Part shown: piece after piece, positions 1 to 10,970 of the stretch
How the letters are laid out: every line of letters starts with the position of its first letter
How positions within the stretch are numbered: position 1 is the first letter of the stretch
Assembly (NCBI GenBank): GCA_029215795.1
Contig: JARDYH010000006.1
Location: 21,839,501-21,903,500, forward strand
Direction: 5' to 3'
Length of the DNA stretch: 64,000 nucleotides
Origin: Anniella stebbinsi
Taxonomy: Eukaryota; Chordata; Lepidosauria; Squamata; Anniellidae
The notes under the pieces: generated by a model
What the model was told of the DNA's origin: nothing
The model's database searches: none
Seen by the model: the letters and a program-made list of their open reading frames with translations, nothing else
Translations under genes and position numbers: made by a program

Positions 1-120
1 ACGGCTGTGTCTGTCTTCAGACAATTTAAGAATCTCTTTCCCACCAGTAGTTAGATCTTCAGAGGGGAAAGGAGGGACCCAACAGTAGAAGAGTCTTGTC
101 TATGTGTTCGGTCGTGAACA
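1..120 (-). other. SORCS2: SORCS2 3' UTR (proximal part)
   Basis: Sequence immediately downstream of the TGA stop on the minus strand. No AATAAA signal is visible in these 120 bases, so the UTR should continue beyond the window edge. Confidence 0.8.
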
Positions 121-185
121 TCAGCTAACCAGGTAACTGTGCATCTCCCTGGAATTAATGCTCAGAACCACGCCTGAGAGATTGC
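121..185 (-). CDS. SORCS2: SORCS2 last coding exon, cytoplasmic tail end and stop
   Basis: After a CCTTAG acceptor the exon reads (G)GN-LSGVVLSINSREMHSYLVS-stop, partial residues 710-730. This is the conserved C-terminus of SORCS2 and is what separates it from the SORCS1 and SORCS3 tails. It enters in phase 1 (two bases complete a Gly codon begun in exon 4738-4895) and stops with TGA at 121-123. Confidence 0.97.
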
Positions 186-1205
186 CTAAGGAACAGAAAA
201 ACAAAGCACCGAGATTAGCAGGTTAGCAGATTTCGACATTCACCCCCCTTTTATTCCAGGAATAGCTCCACCAGAGGAGACTGTGACCTTATCAAATCAC
301 ATCAGGTGAGAGTGGTATAGCAGTTCTGTGTTGCAGTGCTGAAAATTTTGGCTTCGGATGAATTGTGGTGAATTCCTACAGTTCAGAGCCAAGCGACATC
401 ATAAAGTGGTGAGGGAGGAGAATGGAACCACAGGCTTCCTTTCAAGATGACACTGACCTGGGACTGGACACTGACTGCCATCAGCAATAAGGGAACTCTG
501 TAGCTGTTCAAGTTTCCACCTCTCCCAGAAGGAGTCACTGCAAGGTAATGGTGTGGAGTCGGCAACATAAAATATATAAAAACAAAAGAAGTCGATGGGT
601 GAGTCTGGAAATATGAAATCATAAAAGTCCAAAGTTTTGAGAAGAGAGATAACAAAAAACTCAGTTTTGTTAAATCACACTGTGCTGTGAACAGAGAACA
701 GCCTGCTTGAACAAGCCCACTGGTGACATTGGGACAGCGCACACAAGAATGCTCACAACACAATCTACTTAAAACACTGGGAGGCTTCTGGGGACCATGT
801 ACAGCAATAGTCCTTCATCCAGCTCCTCACTAAGTGTCCCTAAGTTGGATCAGGTTACCTCTGCTAAAACAACAGCATGTCGCTAGATCTAGATAAAAAG
901 AATTTATGTCAAACTCCTAAGAGGTTCCAGTTAGGAAAATGAAGAGATTATAGAAACAAAAAGAAAGAAAAACATTCAGGAATAGACAATTTATCCGAAA
1001 GATGTGATTTATCACACAGTAGCTTACTCCCTCCCAAAAAAATGCAAACACAAGGACATTGGTTTTTAGCTATTCTGACCATGAGTATGAAAGGAAATTG
1101 CAAACACATCCTTAAAGATCAGTAAATCACTCCATCCAATTCTATACCTCCAAGATACACATTTTCCTCTCTGTACCTGATGCTAAAAACATTCCCAGCA
1201 TCTCT
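186..1205. other. SORCS2 last intron, no recognised element
   Basis: No repeat family or coding exon recognised; AT-rich intron sequence. Short ORFs here have no family features. Confidence 0.5.
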
Positions 1206-1209
1206 TCTA

Positions 1210-1420
1210 TTGTTGTTCCTGCCGGTTTTATTGTTGGTTTTATTGTTTTAATTGCTATTTTATTGTGATCATGTTTTATTGCTTTTAATACTTTAATATT
1301 TTAATATTTTAGTATTTTATTGCTTTTAATATTTTATGTATTTTATTGTTGTAAGCCACCTTGTGGAGGGCCTCTGCCCTGAAAGGCGGCCAATAAATGT
1401 TTTAAATAAATAAAATAAAC
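1210..1420 (+). repeat. L2-like LINE 3' end
   Basis: A TTTTATTGTTTTAAT-rich stretch is followed by a GTAAGCCACCTTGTGGAGGG motif, then GGCGGCCAATAAATG and an AAATAAAT tail. The same tail order occurs at 49110-49220 after recognisable reverse transcriptase C-terminal sequence, which identifies the family. Confidence 0.75.
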
Positions 1421-1429
1421 AAAATTTTA

Positions 1430-3975
1430 ATAATTTTTAAAAAATATATGGCTCTGATCCAGGCATGGGCCTTTCTTACCCTCACTGGCATGATTGCCAC
1501 CACTGCATGGCTGCTCTGTTAGGTATGAAACTTCCCAATGTAGATAGGGTGGATTTCTGTGCTCATTTTCTATAAACCTGCTTTGGGACACCATTACATT
1601 TCTGTTCCAAGTCCTTCAATCTAGTTAGCATTATCTCAGAACATCTTCTTAAAGGCTAGCATTCAGCAGCAAGGGTTTATATAGCATATGCACACTTGAT
1701 GTTCTCGGGAGGGGACTAGAAATTGAAATAAATAAATAAATAAATTCTAAAACTTTTCTCCTTCCATTGAAAAACAGCAATTTTTTTGAAGTGCCAAAAG
1801 TTACTTTTTAACTAGCAATTCTTTAAGCGTTTCTACTATTATGGAGACTATTTAAATGCCTGCTTTTCATTCTGAGCAGAGAGGTTCAGTAGATACACTT
1901 ATCTGGCCAGCAATTCTCTTCATGTGTGATGGAGGAGCATGTTTATGTCCCTGCCTTGATCATATCACTTAAAGTGTGATGCCAGCACTCTCTCTCTATT
2001 TCAGGTATTCAAGACTTGCACATGTCGAACCCCTCGGCAGACATTCCAACGAATGCAGGTAGGGTTGGGATAGAAGGTGCCATAGCGCCCCCCCCCCCCA
2101 GTGTGTGTTTATTATTAGCCTGAAAAAGGGCTGATGTGGAGGCTCAGGTGTGCACATAAACCAGAATCACAGGATTGTCGCTCCCCCACCCTTTTAAAGG
2201 AGGAAGTATTGTCTAATGCAGGGCTCCGTGTGGAGAGCCTGACTCAGACTTTGCATGATGTGCATGACAGAGAGGAGGTCACCACCACCGTCACTATCAC
2301 CTGAAGAGGATTCCTGACCAGCAAACCTAAGGAACCATACTGCAATGGGTTGAGCATTCATTCTGTCAACAAAAAAAATGATGTTGCAAACTTTTTTGTA
2401 TCAAACCCAGTTTATAGCATAATAGTCAAAAGCCTACAAGCCAAATGTGATATCCAAATATCATTGAGAAGAAAAGTTATTATAAATATTTAAGTAACCC
2501 AAAGGAAAAACCCATATAACTATAAATATAGGCCCTAACAAATACCATAAGGTACAAGAGAGATAGGCCCTGGGGACCTCTTGGACGTCTTCAGAGATCC
2601 GCTGGCTACTCTGCCTATGAGATCTTCAAATCGTGCCATTTCTTAGGTTCTTCTCAGTACTTAACCAGATGTGTTGGGGTAGCAAAATTTCAAGTTCAGT
2701 CTTCCCTCTGGTATTAGGTGGGGCAGATCTCCTGTGCTCATCTGGTTCCAATGGATCAATACTAATGAGCAGTAGGCAGAGAGGCCCCTCTCTCCCTCTG
2801 TCTTCAAGAAGGATGATTTATTTGTGGTGGCCATTGCCAACAGCACAGACCTTTTCAAAGCTGTCATTGGTTGGTGTCACTGCATCTCATGAACCTCCTG
2901 CTCCCTCGTCCTCTCCCTTCCCTCTTCATTTGCCTCAAGTCTTTTCTAAACCTGAGGAAGCTTTGTCCCATAAATACCTGGTGAGATCATCCACAGACAA
3001 TTCTGCCATTCACTTGGTCTCCAGAATGGACCGCTGGACCACCAGCAGTGGCTGGTGTTGAGCTTGAGAAGGTAATAATATGATCATGACAGTGTTGTCA
3101 TAATGACACCACTCTCTCAATAACTGAACTGGGGAATAGCCATAAAGTATATCACACACTTGAAAAGCATTTTTTAAATCTGCCTACTTCTTGTCACTCT
3201 AGCTCAGATCTAGTAGTGATCCCTCTTCCTCCTCTCCCAAGAGTCAAACTTATTCTGTCACTCCTAGTACACACTGTTACTGCCTTCCTCCAAGCATGAC
3301 TTGAAAGGAATTTCTTTTTAAAGTAAAATATAGAAAGTGCATTAAAATTGACCCACAAACATAGGCACACCTTCCAGAAATACCTCCTAGTAATTTGCCA
3401 TTATTTTACTGTTGTGTATCCTCTTCCCATGGGGCATCTAGCACAGAAGAATCTTATGTTTAAGGACATCTAGAGTTCTTACAACCTCTAGTTTCAGGGT
3501 TGAGAACAGAGTGACCCAGCCCTCTGAGTCAGCAGAAAGGGGCAGGGCTACCTCCTCAGGCAAAGAAGGTGGAGGCATTGTTGGCCCATAAGAGTCTCTG
3601 CCAAGGTGATGCTTCTGTGTCATTGGACCCCTCCTTTGATAGCAGGGGGTCTTGACCAACACCAAGAGATTTTCCAGGAAGCCAAAAGAGTTGCACTAAG
3701 ATAACCATAATTTTTAGAGGGTTATGCAATGTCCCTTGCCTATAAGATACAATGCACTGTATTTGGGACTGCCTTTGAAAATTGTTTGGAGGCTGGTAAC
3801 CTTAATACTGTTTTGGAGTCCTTCTTTTGTTTAAAAGAAATCTTTTTCAATTGAGTTGCATATGGTTTGTCCTTGGGTAGCTGATAGATTGCACCACCCA
3901 CCCAAAAACCTGTTCTGGACTACCTGGTTTAACTTTTTTAAAGAGCTGCAGACTCGTATTTTAGGCACAAACAGT
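1430..3975. other. SORCS2 last intron, mostly unrecognised
   Basis: Contains a short (AAAT)n at 1724-1745 and a C-run near 2089-2099. A 142-codon open frame at 2633-3061 has no recognisable domain and is not called. A weak L2-like trace may lie near 3730-3800. Confidence 0.45.
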
Positions 3976-4067
3976 GTAACCCTATGCATATTTACTCTGA
4001 AGTAAGTCCCTCTGTGTTCAATGGGGCTTACTCATTACCAGATAAATGTGCATAGGATTGCCGCCTA
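3976..4067 (+). repeat. Short interspersed 'TACTCTGAAGTAAGT' repeat
   Basis: Reads TACTCTGAAGTAAGTCCC, CAATGGGGCTTACTC, then GTGCATAGGATTG. Related pieces occur near 12500-12570 and 24700-24910, so it is a dispersed repeat; the family name is not known to me. Confidence 0.5.
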
Positions 4068-4737
4068 AGATCTTTTCATGGCCACTTCACTCTCTCGGGT
4101 CCTTCAGGTCTGCATTTCTTCCTATGTGGAGGAACAAAAAGATGAGCTACACCCATCCCCAGTCAAGCCACCAGATTCAGCTGCATGTCGCTTTTTACAT
4201 GAACAAATATATGTTAGTCTAACTGACATATTTTAGAAAGTATTAAATGTCAGATTACTTTAGTATTAAAGTGTGTCTGTTTCCATCAGTTAAGATTAGT
4301 TCACATAGCGTTCCAAGAAATCCACAATATCTGTTTAACATTGGCAAATCAGGATTCAAATTTCAGTAACACAACTGTAGGATTGCAATGAACCTGTTAC
4401 AATGAAGAAAACCACTCCTTGTACCTGAGCTGCTGGTACACTGTAAACAGTTCTAAACAGTTATGACACTGAGTCATGCAAATGCTTCCGTAATATTTGT
4501 TAATTTTCAAAACTCAAGTCACTGACACGTATGGCACTTCTCAAGTGTATCAGCGTGATTTACACTCATCACCATCATCATTACAATCTTCCTTGTTTTC
4601 TTCCTAAACATTTGTGCCAATGTACTAACATTGGTGCAACATATTTTGTAGATATTGCATTAAAGTAGCAGTTAATATTGTTATTTAACATGGTATCCCT
4701 CTAAAAACTGCAGGGCAACACATGAATGTGTACTTAC

Positions 4738-4895
4738 CTCTTGCATTTCCTAGTGTTTGACAATCAAGGTCATCATCAATGAACTCCTCCCCCTGGATGA
4801 TATTTTGAGTGTCCTCTCTGTGGTTTACAGGGCTGGTCATCTCTTGCTCTTTTTCATTTTGCATCTGGGCATAGACATTTCTGCCTGGTAATTTC
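4738..4895 (-). CDS. SORCS2: SORCS2 cytoplasmic tail exon
   Basis: Encodes partial residues 658-709 of the cytosolic tail, starting KLPGRNVYAQMQNEKEQEMT and ending QTLGNAR. The NVYAQM segment fits the tyrosine-containing trafficking region known in this family (human TVYAQM). It is followed by an acidic stretch (EEFIDDDLD) that I do not recall in the canonical human SORCS2 tail but which resembles the tails of SORCS1/3. Acceptor TTAAG, donor GTAAGT; enters phase 2, leaves phase 1. The first G completes the Arg codon split across the preceding GC-donor intron. Confidence 0.96.
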
Positions 4896-5060
4896 CTTAA
4901 GAGTACAAGATAAAATTTTAATGTTGTACTGTATTGCACTCACATGTGGAAGTGCAAACAACAGGTATGCATGCATATCTCCTCATTCAGACTGCACTGT
5001 ACTAACTGGAAGCATATGATTAGAACTTCTTAATCACCTTTCTCTTAAAAAACATATATT

Positions 5061-5281
5061 GGCCCAATCTACACCAAGCAGGATATAGCACTATAAGAGC
5101 TGTATGAAAGTGGTATATAAAAGGCAGGAGCCACACTACTGCTTTAGAGTGGTATTGAAGTGCACTGACAACTGTTGGAGCTTTCATACTGCTTTCATAG
5201 TGCTCTATCCTGCTTGGTGTGGCTCCTGCCTTTTATATACTGCTTTCATCGTGCTATATCCTACTTGGTGTAGATCTGGTC
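5061..5281. mobile_element. Foldback MITE, Harbinger-like termini
   Basis: The ends are inverted repeats: GGCCCAATCTACACCAAGC at the left, and GACCAGATCTACACCAAGT read inward from the right, about 31 bp with 4 differences. The element is internally repetitive, with the GGATATAGCAC and AAAGGCAGGAGCCACAC units repeated in both orientations. ATT flanks both sides (5058-5060 and 5282-5284), a 3-bp target duplication. Non-autonomous; no ORF. Confidence 0.85.
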
Positions 5282-6148
5282 ATTGCTACTTACAACAAAA
5301 TGATTAAAACGTATGAAATATAAAATAGCGTTAAAAATTCCATTAAAAATACTGAAACAGAATAAAACATCAGTACAGGCTATAGCCAAAACAAAATAGC
5401 TGGATCAGTACCTAAATCACTAACTCTCAGAAGGCATGTTTAAAAGATACATTCAGGCAAATCCCTGAATCTCATAAGACATAACACTGGGTTTTTGTGT
5501 GTGAGTGTCGTTTTTGTGTGTGAGTGTCGACAAGAAGAGTCCTGCTGGATCAGAACAAAGGTTCATCTAGTCCAGCCTTCTGTTCACACTGTGGCCAACC
5601 AGCTGCCACAGGAAACCCAGACTCAGGACATGAATGCAACAACACCCTCCTGCCCCAGCAAGTAGCGTACATAGGCATACTGCCTCTGATACTGGAGGTA
5701 GCATATAGGCATCAGGATTAGTAGTGATTTTATAGCCTTAACTTACATGAATTTGTCCAATCTCTTTTTAAAGCCATCACTACCTCTGGTGGAAGTGAAT
5801 TCCATTGTTTAACTCCACATTGTGTGAAGAAGTACTTCCTTTTATCTGTCCTGAATCTTCATGGGATGACCTCTGGTTCGAGTATTATGAGAGAGGAAGA
5901 AAAAGGTCTCCCTATTCATTTTCTCCATACCATGCATAATTTTGTACATCTCTGTCATGTCTCCCCTTACTCGCCTTTTTTGTAAGCTAAACAATCCCAG
6001 CTGCTGTAACCTTTCCTCATAGGAGAGTCGCTTCAGCCCCTTGAGTTTTTCAGTTGCTTTTTTCTGCATTTTTACCAACTCTAGAATATTCTTTTAAGTA
6101 CATTCAAGAGTTTTTAGTGAGAGACTTTGTCAAAAATCTTTTGGAAGT

Positions 6149-6372
6149 CCTACAACCTATCTACACACGCAGGATAAAACACTTTGAAAACATTTTGAAA
6201 ACTGTATATGGAGTGTGTCCTGGGTCCCAGCAGTTCTCAAAACTCACAGCCTATCTACACTACTGCTTTAAAACGGTTTAAAACGGTTTATAACAGTTTT
6301 TAGAATTGTTGAGGCCCAGGACACACTCCATATACATTCAAAATGTTTTCAAAGTGTTTTATCCTGCGTACC
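6149..6372. mobile_element. Degenerate foldback element within CR1
   Basis: Left arm 6168-6222 (GCAGGATAAAACACTTTG, ATATGGAGTGTGTCCTGGG) pairs with right arm 6313-6370 (CCCAGGACACACTCCATAT, AAAGTGTTTTATCCTGCG). A TCTACAC sits near the left end (6159-6165) and again at 6252, as in the Harbinger-like MITEs, but the right terminus is not preserved. It interrupts CR1 sequence. Confidence 0.7.
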
Positions 6373-6746
6373 CAAGTAAACAATGTCTATTGGATCACTC
6401 CTGACTACATTTTTATTGACACTCTCAAAGAACTCTAAAAGCTAAATGAGACTGGACTTGCCTTGTTGATTCTTTTTCAGCAGGGCTTGTGCTTCTATAT
6501 GTTTACCAATTTTATCTTTAAATAATGTTTTCAACCAGTTTACCCAGAATTGACGTTAAGCTAACTGGCCTTCAATTTCCCAGATTCCATGTCCCCCTCC
6601 GGTCCTCTTTTTTTTTTAAAAAAAGTGGTGTTTCATTGGCCCTTCTCCAGTCCTCTGGCGCAGAGGCTGATCTTAGGAACATATTACATATTTCAGTTAG
6701 AAGATCAGCAATTTCATATCTGAGTTCTCTAAGAACTCTATGGTGG

Positions 6747-7289
6747 TCAGGAAGTGGGGACATATTTCCATATGTGGTGGATATGTGAGTATGTACAAAA
6801 ATTTTGGAAAAGAGTTTTTAAAGAAATAAGTGAAATATTGGCTAATCAAGTGGAAGCAAGTCCAAATTTAGCTTTACTTTCGATGTTTGATAAAGAATAT
6901 GGGAATAAAAGTATTCCCTGACACTGGCTAGATTAATGATAGCGAAGAATTGGAAAATACAAGGGAATTATTGTATAGAAGAATGGTATAAAGGGGTGTG
7001 GGATATTGCAATTAATGACAGACAAACATGTAAAATGAAAGTTAGGATGGGATTATACAAAAAGAATTATTTTGATAGTATTTGGGGACCACTTATAGAT
7101 TATGTTTTAATAAAGGGGAGAGGTTGTACACCTTCAAAAAAATCCTTGCAATTTTGGAAACATGTATAATATACTAGAGCAATGTAGGTCTCAAGGGTAG
7201 GGGAGCACGGGGGGGATGTTAAGGTTTTGATTATGTATTATGTTATTTTATGTTTATTATATGTTGAAATAATAAATAAAATTAAAAAA
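6747..7289 (+). mobile_element. 5'-truncated L1, ORF2 C-terminus and 3' UTR
   Basis: Plus-strand frames give YFHMWW-like, WICEYVQKFWKRVFKEISE, then MIAKNWKIQGNYCIEEWYKG, WDIAINDRQTCKM: the L1 ORF2 C-terminal zinc-finger-like region and beyond. It ends in AATAATAAATAAAATTAAAAAAA-type A-rich tail. It is flanked by AAGAACTCTATGGTGG (6731-6746) and AAGAACTCTAGGGTGG (7290-7305), a 16-bp target duplication with one mismatch, and it splits the host CR1 precisely. Confidence 0.88.
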
Positions 7290-8205
7290 AAGAACTCTAG
7301 GGTGGATACCATCTGGGGCAGTGATTTCTTAACTTTAAATTTGTCAATAAGGTTGAGAACTTCATCTTTTATCACCACTGTTTGCCTCAGTTTCTCAGAC
7401 TTCCTTCCTATGAATCCATTCAGGCACAGATATCTGTCTTATATCTTCTGCAGTCAAGACAGATGAAAATAATTCATTCAGCTTCTCAGCAATTTCTTTG
7501 TCCTCCTCAGTACTCATTCAACTCCATGATGATCCAATGGTCCAACTGCCTCCCTAGCAGGTTCTTGCTTCTAATACATTAAAATAATTATTTACCATTA
7601 GCCTTCATGTTGTTAGTGATATGCTTCTCAAAATGCTTTTGGGGGGGGGCATCTCATTGTCTACTTGCATCTCCTTTGTGCAAGCTTGTGCTCTCTTTTG
7701 TCTTCTTCATTTGGGCAATACTTCTGTTTTTTGAAGGAAACAGTATTTTCTCTAATAGCTTCCTTGATACTCCTTGTAAATCCTGTTGGTGACCTCTTGG
7801 ACTTGGTGCTACCTTTTCTAACCCATGGTATACATTCTAGCTGAGCTTCTGTTACTATGTTTTTGAGTAACCTCCAAGCATTTTAGAGAGATATAACCCT
7901 CTGCTTTGAAGTCAAATGTGACTATGTTGGACTTCCTTGGCCATTTCCCCCTGAAATATGTATTAAATCTGATATGACTGTGGTCACTGTTTCCAGTTGG
8001 TTCTACAACATTCAGATCTCATACTAGGTCCTAGGCGACACCATTTAGGATTTAATCCAGGGTCACCTCCCCTCTGGTCAATTCTGTGACCAACTGTTCT
8101 AGGGCACAGTCATTTAGGGCATCAAGAAATGCAACCTCTCTGTCATGAACGGAAAATGCATTCAACCAGTTTAGGTTCTATAAGACTTGTTAAGTTGTAC
8201 AAGTG

Positions 8206-8865
8206 TGTGGAATAGATGGGGAGACTGTTTAAAAAATAAATAACAGAATTTAGCAAACAGGCTTAAATCCACTGTGGACATCCAGTAATGCAATGGGACT
8301 TTCTTTTCCTCCTCTCCCCACTGTATTCTCCACACCATGCATAATTTTGTACATCTCTATCATGTCTCCCCTTAGCCTCCTTTTTTCCAAGCTAAACAAT
8401 CCCAGCTGCTGTAACCTTCCCTCATAATGGAGATGCTCCAGCCCCATGATCATTTTAGTTGCCTTTTTCTGCACTTTTTCCAGCTCTATAGTATTATTTT
8501 TTAGGTGTAGTGACCAAAACTGTACACAGTATTCTAAGTGTGGTTGTCCCATAGATTTATATAAAGGCAATATGATAGTGGCAGTTTTATTTTCAATTCC
8601 TTTTCTAATAATGCTTAACATAGTGTTTGCCTTCTTTACAGCGGCCCCACAGTGTCTTGACATTTTCATCGAGCTGTCCACCACAACTCTAAGATCTCTT
8701 TCTTGTTCGGTCACCACCAGCTCAAATCCCATCAGGTTATACTTGAAGTTGGGTTTTTTTGTCCCAACATGCATCACCTTCCACTTGCTTACATTGAACT
8801 GCATCTGCCATTTGGATGCCCACTCTCCCAGCTTGGAGAGATCCCTTTGGAACTCTTAACAATCA
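8206..8865 (-). mobile_element. CR1 LINE, RT C-terminal fragment
   Basis: A 184-codon minus-strand frame (8804-8250) reads MQFNVSKWKVMHVGTKKPNF, with VVVDSSMKMSRHCGAAVKKA, YKSMGQPHLEYCVQFWSLHL and LQQLGLFSLEKRRLRGDMIE: the canonical CR1 reverse transcriptase C-terminus. Separate copy from the CR1 below it, because the same domain occurs again at 5842-6078. Confidence 0.92.
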
Positions 8866-9062
8866 CAAACATCAAATGAGAAGTGACATTCTTTCAAGTG
8901 CTGCTACATTTGGGAACATGATGTTTGAGACATCGGCTGACTAAGAAAAGTATATTTCTAGCCTCAAAGCCCTTTGCTCATTTGGATTTGGATTTCCATT
9001 CCTCACTCTCATGAAGGGAAACTTTGTGTTGAATTTCTCTTAACAAGTTAGGATTTTGGAAC

Positions 9063-9519
9063 TGTTGGGGAAAATTCCAGAGACAAAGTGGATTGGAGGA
9101 AAGTTTTGGGTAGTCTGAAGGACATGGCCAGCTGCAAGCAATAATGTTTGAGGGAGTATGTGCAGTACTGGAAAAAGGCCAGCATCACTAATTGTTTAAG
9201 TACTAGCATAGATAAGATGGATTGAGCTGGAATGTCTGATATGGGAAACATATATAGGTGAGTCTAATTTGTATGACTCTTGTTGGGTTGATGGTCGGCG
9301 TATATGTGATTTTTGGACGTGGAGGATTGTGTAGCGGACTGTGTAAATATCGATGGAAAACTGTTGTGCTGTATATATCTTGGATCACGAGTAAACCACT
9401 CTGTATATACACAAAGTATGGTGTGTGAGTATTACTTCAGCTGCTGAGATTGCTATTGAACGGCGTGCTAACACAAACGCTCGCAGCGTTTGGCCCTTCT
9501 TGCTTCCAATTCCTCAACA
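9063..9519 (+). mobile_element. Solo LTR (family A)
   Basis: Begins TGTTGGGGAAAATTCC and ends CAATTCCTCAACA, so the termini are the inverted TGTTG...CAACA typical of LTRs. GGAAC flanks it on both sides (9058-9062 and 9520-9524), a perfect 5-bp target duplication. ATATATA-type TATA candidates lie internally. No internal retroviral region. A second copy is at 21928-22355. Orientation is tentative. Confidence 0.88.
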
Positions 9520-9524
9520 GGAAC

Positions 9525-10118
9525 AACTGATTGCCCTGGTTTCCTGCTTATCACAAACAACAGATCTTTAGGAAATCAAATGAGTATAACTTGTGATTAC
9601 AATTAAAATCAACTAAACATCACTCCCCTAACTCCTACTTTGCTGACATTTATTATAAAATAGAACATTAAGAAAGCACCATACGATGCATGGAAGCAAC
9701 CATACACTGAGATCTGCACTGCGCTACATTCCACCTCACATCGGGTGATTTTATAACCATCCTCTTGCTAGATCATAGTAAACAGAAGAAGCCATTCCAG
9801 CTTCTGCAATCCACTCTGAAGTTCAGGCAGAGTAGAACAAAACCTTTCCACTCTCTGTCAAAATTCAGCACAGTACAACACAGCACTACTCTGGGCTTGC
9901 TAGAACTCTCCTTGCCTCTCCCCCGCCCTGCCTCCATTCAAAGGCCCTGATCAAGCAAGGGAGTACTTTTATTTTCCACCTGCAGGATGAGGACACCCAC
10001 TCTGTGATACAGGAGTCTAGAACAAGCTTCAAACTGCCTCAAAGCGGCTGTGATGTCCAGGTCACGTCTGTTTTATATATATATTCTGCACACCAGAACC
10101 CCATATAAAGTTGTTTGC
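9525..10118. other. Intron, no recognised element
   Basis: Sequence between the solo LTR and the transmembrane exon; nothing recognised. Confidence 0.5.
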
Positions 10119-10221
10119 CTTTTAAACTTGTAGAGGATAATCACTCCTACAGCCACCAAAGAGATGACAAAAAGGACCATGATCAGCCAATAGCCTCCTC
10201 CTCCTCCAATGCTCTGGGAAT
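10119..10221 (-). CDS. SORCS2: SORCS2 transmembrane exon
   Basis: Encodes partial residues 624-656: a short extracellular SQSI, a GGGGG run, then one hydrophobic helix of about 20 residues starting YWLIMVLFVISL and ending at the basic stop-transfer YKFKR. Human SORCS2 has the same GGGGGYW start and YKFKR end. The acceptor is TTTCAG. The phase required by the next exon places the donor at AAAAG|GCAAAC, a GC rather than GT donor. Reading through instead would add about 13 unrelated residues before a stop. Confidence 0.95.
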
Positions 10222-10870
10222 CTGAAATCAAAGACACACACTGATGAATTCAGTCCTGAGCATAAACACCTTATTTGTTTAACATTATGGCATAAATATT
10301 TAAATTGTGGCCCAAAACCTTAATCTACTTGACATTTTCAGTTCTGGAGTTTAGTAAAAAGGTAGATTCACAACAATCAAGCTTCTATGCCATGATCCAT
10401 ACAAATGCAACTCCTGTCACTGAAGAATTTTAAATTGATATCCAGCATCAATGTTATTTTTTTATGGATTAATATATACTTTATTTCATCTTTTAATTAA
10501 GTTACATTTCACTACTCAAGGCATCTTTAGAACATCAAATACTTGACACATACAAGTTTTTTTTTTTGCAGAGAAGAAAAATGGAAGCATTTATACATGT
10601 CATATATAATGACTTACAAGCAGCAAGTTATTATGATAATTGGTGCTTAATTAAAATCAGTTATCTCTTCACAGCTAAGATGCAAAGAGCTGGACTGATT
10701 CCAATATTTTTGAAGTGGTTTCTAAGAGAGACCTGTGAATTAAAATCTCTGTGGCCTCTGCCTTTATTTTTATTTTATTTTTCTGTGTTATCTTAACATA
10801 AACATTAGGACAATATTTTCCTCCTAGAGAGTACTCTACTAACTGTAAAAAAAAAAGGCCGGTAGTTTAC
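10222..10870. other. Intron, AT-rich, no recognised element
   Basis: Intron between the transmembrane exon and the membrane-proximal exon. Only a T-run at 10558-10568 stands out. Confidence 0.5.
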
Positions 10871-10970
10871 CTGAATCAGAACTGTCTAAGGTGACGAAGA
10901 CCCATTCTCCTCCTCTCATGAAGAAACTGATATTCTGGGCATTCAAAGAATGCTTAATAGCAGCTATTCT
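10871..10970 (-). CDS. SORCS2: SORCS2 membrane-proximal ectodomain exon
   Basis: Encodes partial residues 590-622, starting RIAAIKHSLNAQNISFFMRG and ending TLDSSDS. It aligns with the human segment between the basic cleavage-like site and the transmembrane helix (RLAAIQQVLNAQKISF). Acceptor TTCCAG, donor GTAAAC; in phase 0, out phase 1. Confidence 0.95.

Larger units (their letters stand above)
5520..8205 (-). mobile_element. CR1 LINE, internally rearranged and interrupted
   Basis: Minus-strand translation gives CR1 pol pieces in order: endonuclease C-terminus (about 8130-7930, EVAFLDALNDCALEQLVTEL), RT N-terminus (RVLRELRYEIADLL, RSASAPEDWRRANETPLF at 6763-6600), and RT C-terminal/thumb sequence (KRLSYEERLQQLGLFSLQKR at 6040-5980). 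The 3' region contains the familiar TCTAGTCCAGCCTTCTGTTC segment. The central RT palm appears deleted, an L1 is inserted at 6747-7289 and a foldback sits at 6149-6372. Inactive. Confidence 0.85.

Noticed and set aside
2633..3061. 142-codon plus-strand ORF in the last SORCS2 intron
   Set aside because: No domain, splice context or compositional support; a shorter frame overlaps on the other strand, as expected by chance.
10060..10118. Read-through of the transmembrane exon as the true exon end
   Set aside because: It loses the conserved join to the tail exon; the GC donor keeps phase and homology. Kept only as a possible alternative isoform.
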